NCBI GenBank assembly: GCA_014925825.1
Contig: JACGCK010000307.1
Coordinates: 1-46,048 of the forward strand
Length of the DNA: 46,048 nt
Source: Pholiota molesta
Taxonomy: Eukaryota; Basidiomycota; Agaricomycetes; Agaricales; Strophariaceae
Direction: 5' to 3'
The notes beneath the pieces are model-generated. The model made no database searches. It was given only the letters and a program-made list of their open reading frames with translations, and was not told the DNA's origin. This document shows, piece by piece, positions 45,634 through 46,048 of this stretch. Each line of letters opens with the position of its first letter. The first letter of the stretch is position 1. Made by a program: the position numbers and the translations under genes.

Positions 45634-46048
45634 ATGAGCACTTCTCCGGACACAAGCTCCAGCGGCACGTTGCCAGTAGACGGGGCCAGGAACGCGAAGC
45701 CTGACGAGGATCAGGACGGGAGGCCGCAAGATATACCGAGCAACGTCACCAGTAGCACCACTACAGCGGACGCCGACGCGGAGGGAAAGCCGGACGGCCA
45801 TGACAGCGAACAGCAGCCGAATGGAGAACACGAGGACGAAGATGGCAAGACGGATGAGGAAAGCGAGAGCGAAGAAGGCTCCTCGGGGTCAGGTGAAGAA
45901 GATGAAGAAGAGGAGGACGATGACGACGACGAAGAACCTGCACTGAAGTATGAACGAATAACGGGAGAAATACCCGACTTATTCAAAAAGGACTCTGCAT
46001 CTGCACTTACGGTTTCGAATAAGCTCATGGTATATCTCAATTCACTTG
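45634..46048 (+). CDS. VPS41: Vps41, HOPS complex subunit (first exon only)
   Basis: The ATG at 45634 opens a frame of 132 codons to a GT donor at 46030 (CTCATG|GTATAT). The first 95 or so residues are polar and strongly acidic (runs such as SGEEDEEEEDDDDDEE). They are followed by PALKYERITGEIPDLFKKDS and ASALTVSNKLM, the conserved start of the Vps41 beta-propeller. Vps41 is a HOPS tethering subunit for vacuole/lysosome fusion and for AP-3 vesicles. An acidic N-terminus before the propeller is usual in fungal homologues. The rest of the gene lies beyond the right edge, so the call rests on this conserved 30-residue block. Confidence 0.82.
   Translation, partial: MSTSPDTSSSGTLPVDGARNAKPDEDQDGRPQDIPSNVTSSTTTADADAEGKPDGHDSEQQPNGEHEDEDGKTDEESESEEGSSGSGEEDEEEEDDDDDEEPALKYERITGEIPDLFKKDSASALTVSNKLMVYLNSL

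Overview
The window is eukaryotic and most likely comes from a filamentous basidiomycete (Agaricomycetes). The right-hand genes have 45-80 nt GT-AG introns and one 14-nt micro-exon. They resemble fungal single-copy genes (CHS5, VPS41). The retroelement is a Ty3-type element whose FMDD reverse transcriptase and HMDCIHMP integrase motifs resemble an Agaricomycete lineage. The species cannot be named from this sequence.

Positions 1-37617 are a head-to-tail tandem array of a segment of about 7.8-8.7 kb, seen as four complete or partial units. Three stretches (1-3326, 3327-11138, and 11139 to about 29960 without the retroelement) are nearly identical. The rest (about 29960-37617) is an older, diverged version with its own small duplications and deletions. 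The only convincing gene in the unit is a minus-strand alpha/beta-hydrolase. It is readable through the catalytic His in the two right-hand copies and cut to its 3' exons in the two left-hand copies by one shared 1064-bp deletion. The unit also carries a 41-bp exact piece of the CHS5 coding sequence, several families of degenerate short tandem repeats, a purine tract and a conserved hairpin. The window opens inside the array, so the array probably continues to the left.

The array is interrupted at 14962-24048 by a minus-strand Ty3 LTR retrotransposon of about 9.1 kb. Its 1.03-kb LTRs differ by one base, a short target duplication (GTGT) flanks it, and clean empty sites exist in the neighbouring units. 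Gag, protease, RT, RNase H and integrase are all recognisable, but the reading frame is broken many times. Recent copies here differ almost only in homopolymer length, while the unique genes have perfect frames. Part of the damage may therefore be consensus error in repeats.

From 37618 to the right edge the sequence is ordinary single-copy DNA. On the minus strand it holds a secreted endonuclease/exonuclease/phosphatase (7 exons, 616 aa), a small P-loop GTPase with a decayed second P-loop nearby, and CHS5 (4 exons, 452 aa). Divergent from CHS5 on the plus strand is the first exon of VPS41. CHS5 (exomer, TGN to plasma membrane) and VPS41 (HOPS, vacuole fusion) both act in membrane traffic, but their adjacency need not mean co-function. 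Two diverged copies of a short interspersed element lie in opposite orientation, one at the array edge and one in the CHS5-VPS41 promoter region. I see no CRISPR, rRNA or tRNA gene, and nothing I would call a new molecular system. The most unusual structure is the mosaic tandem array.
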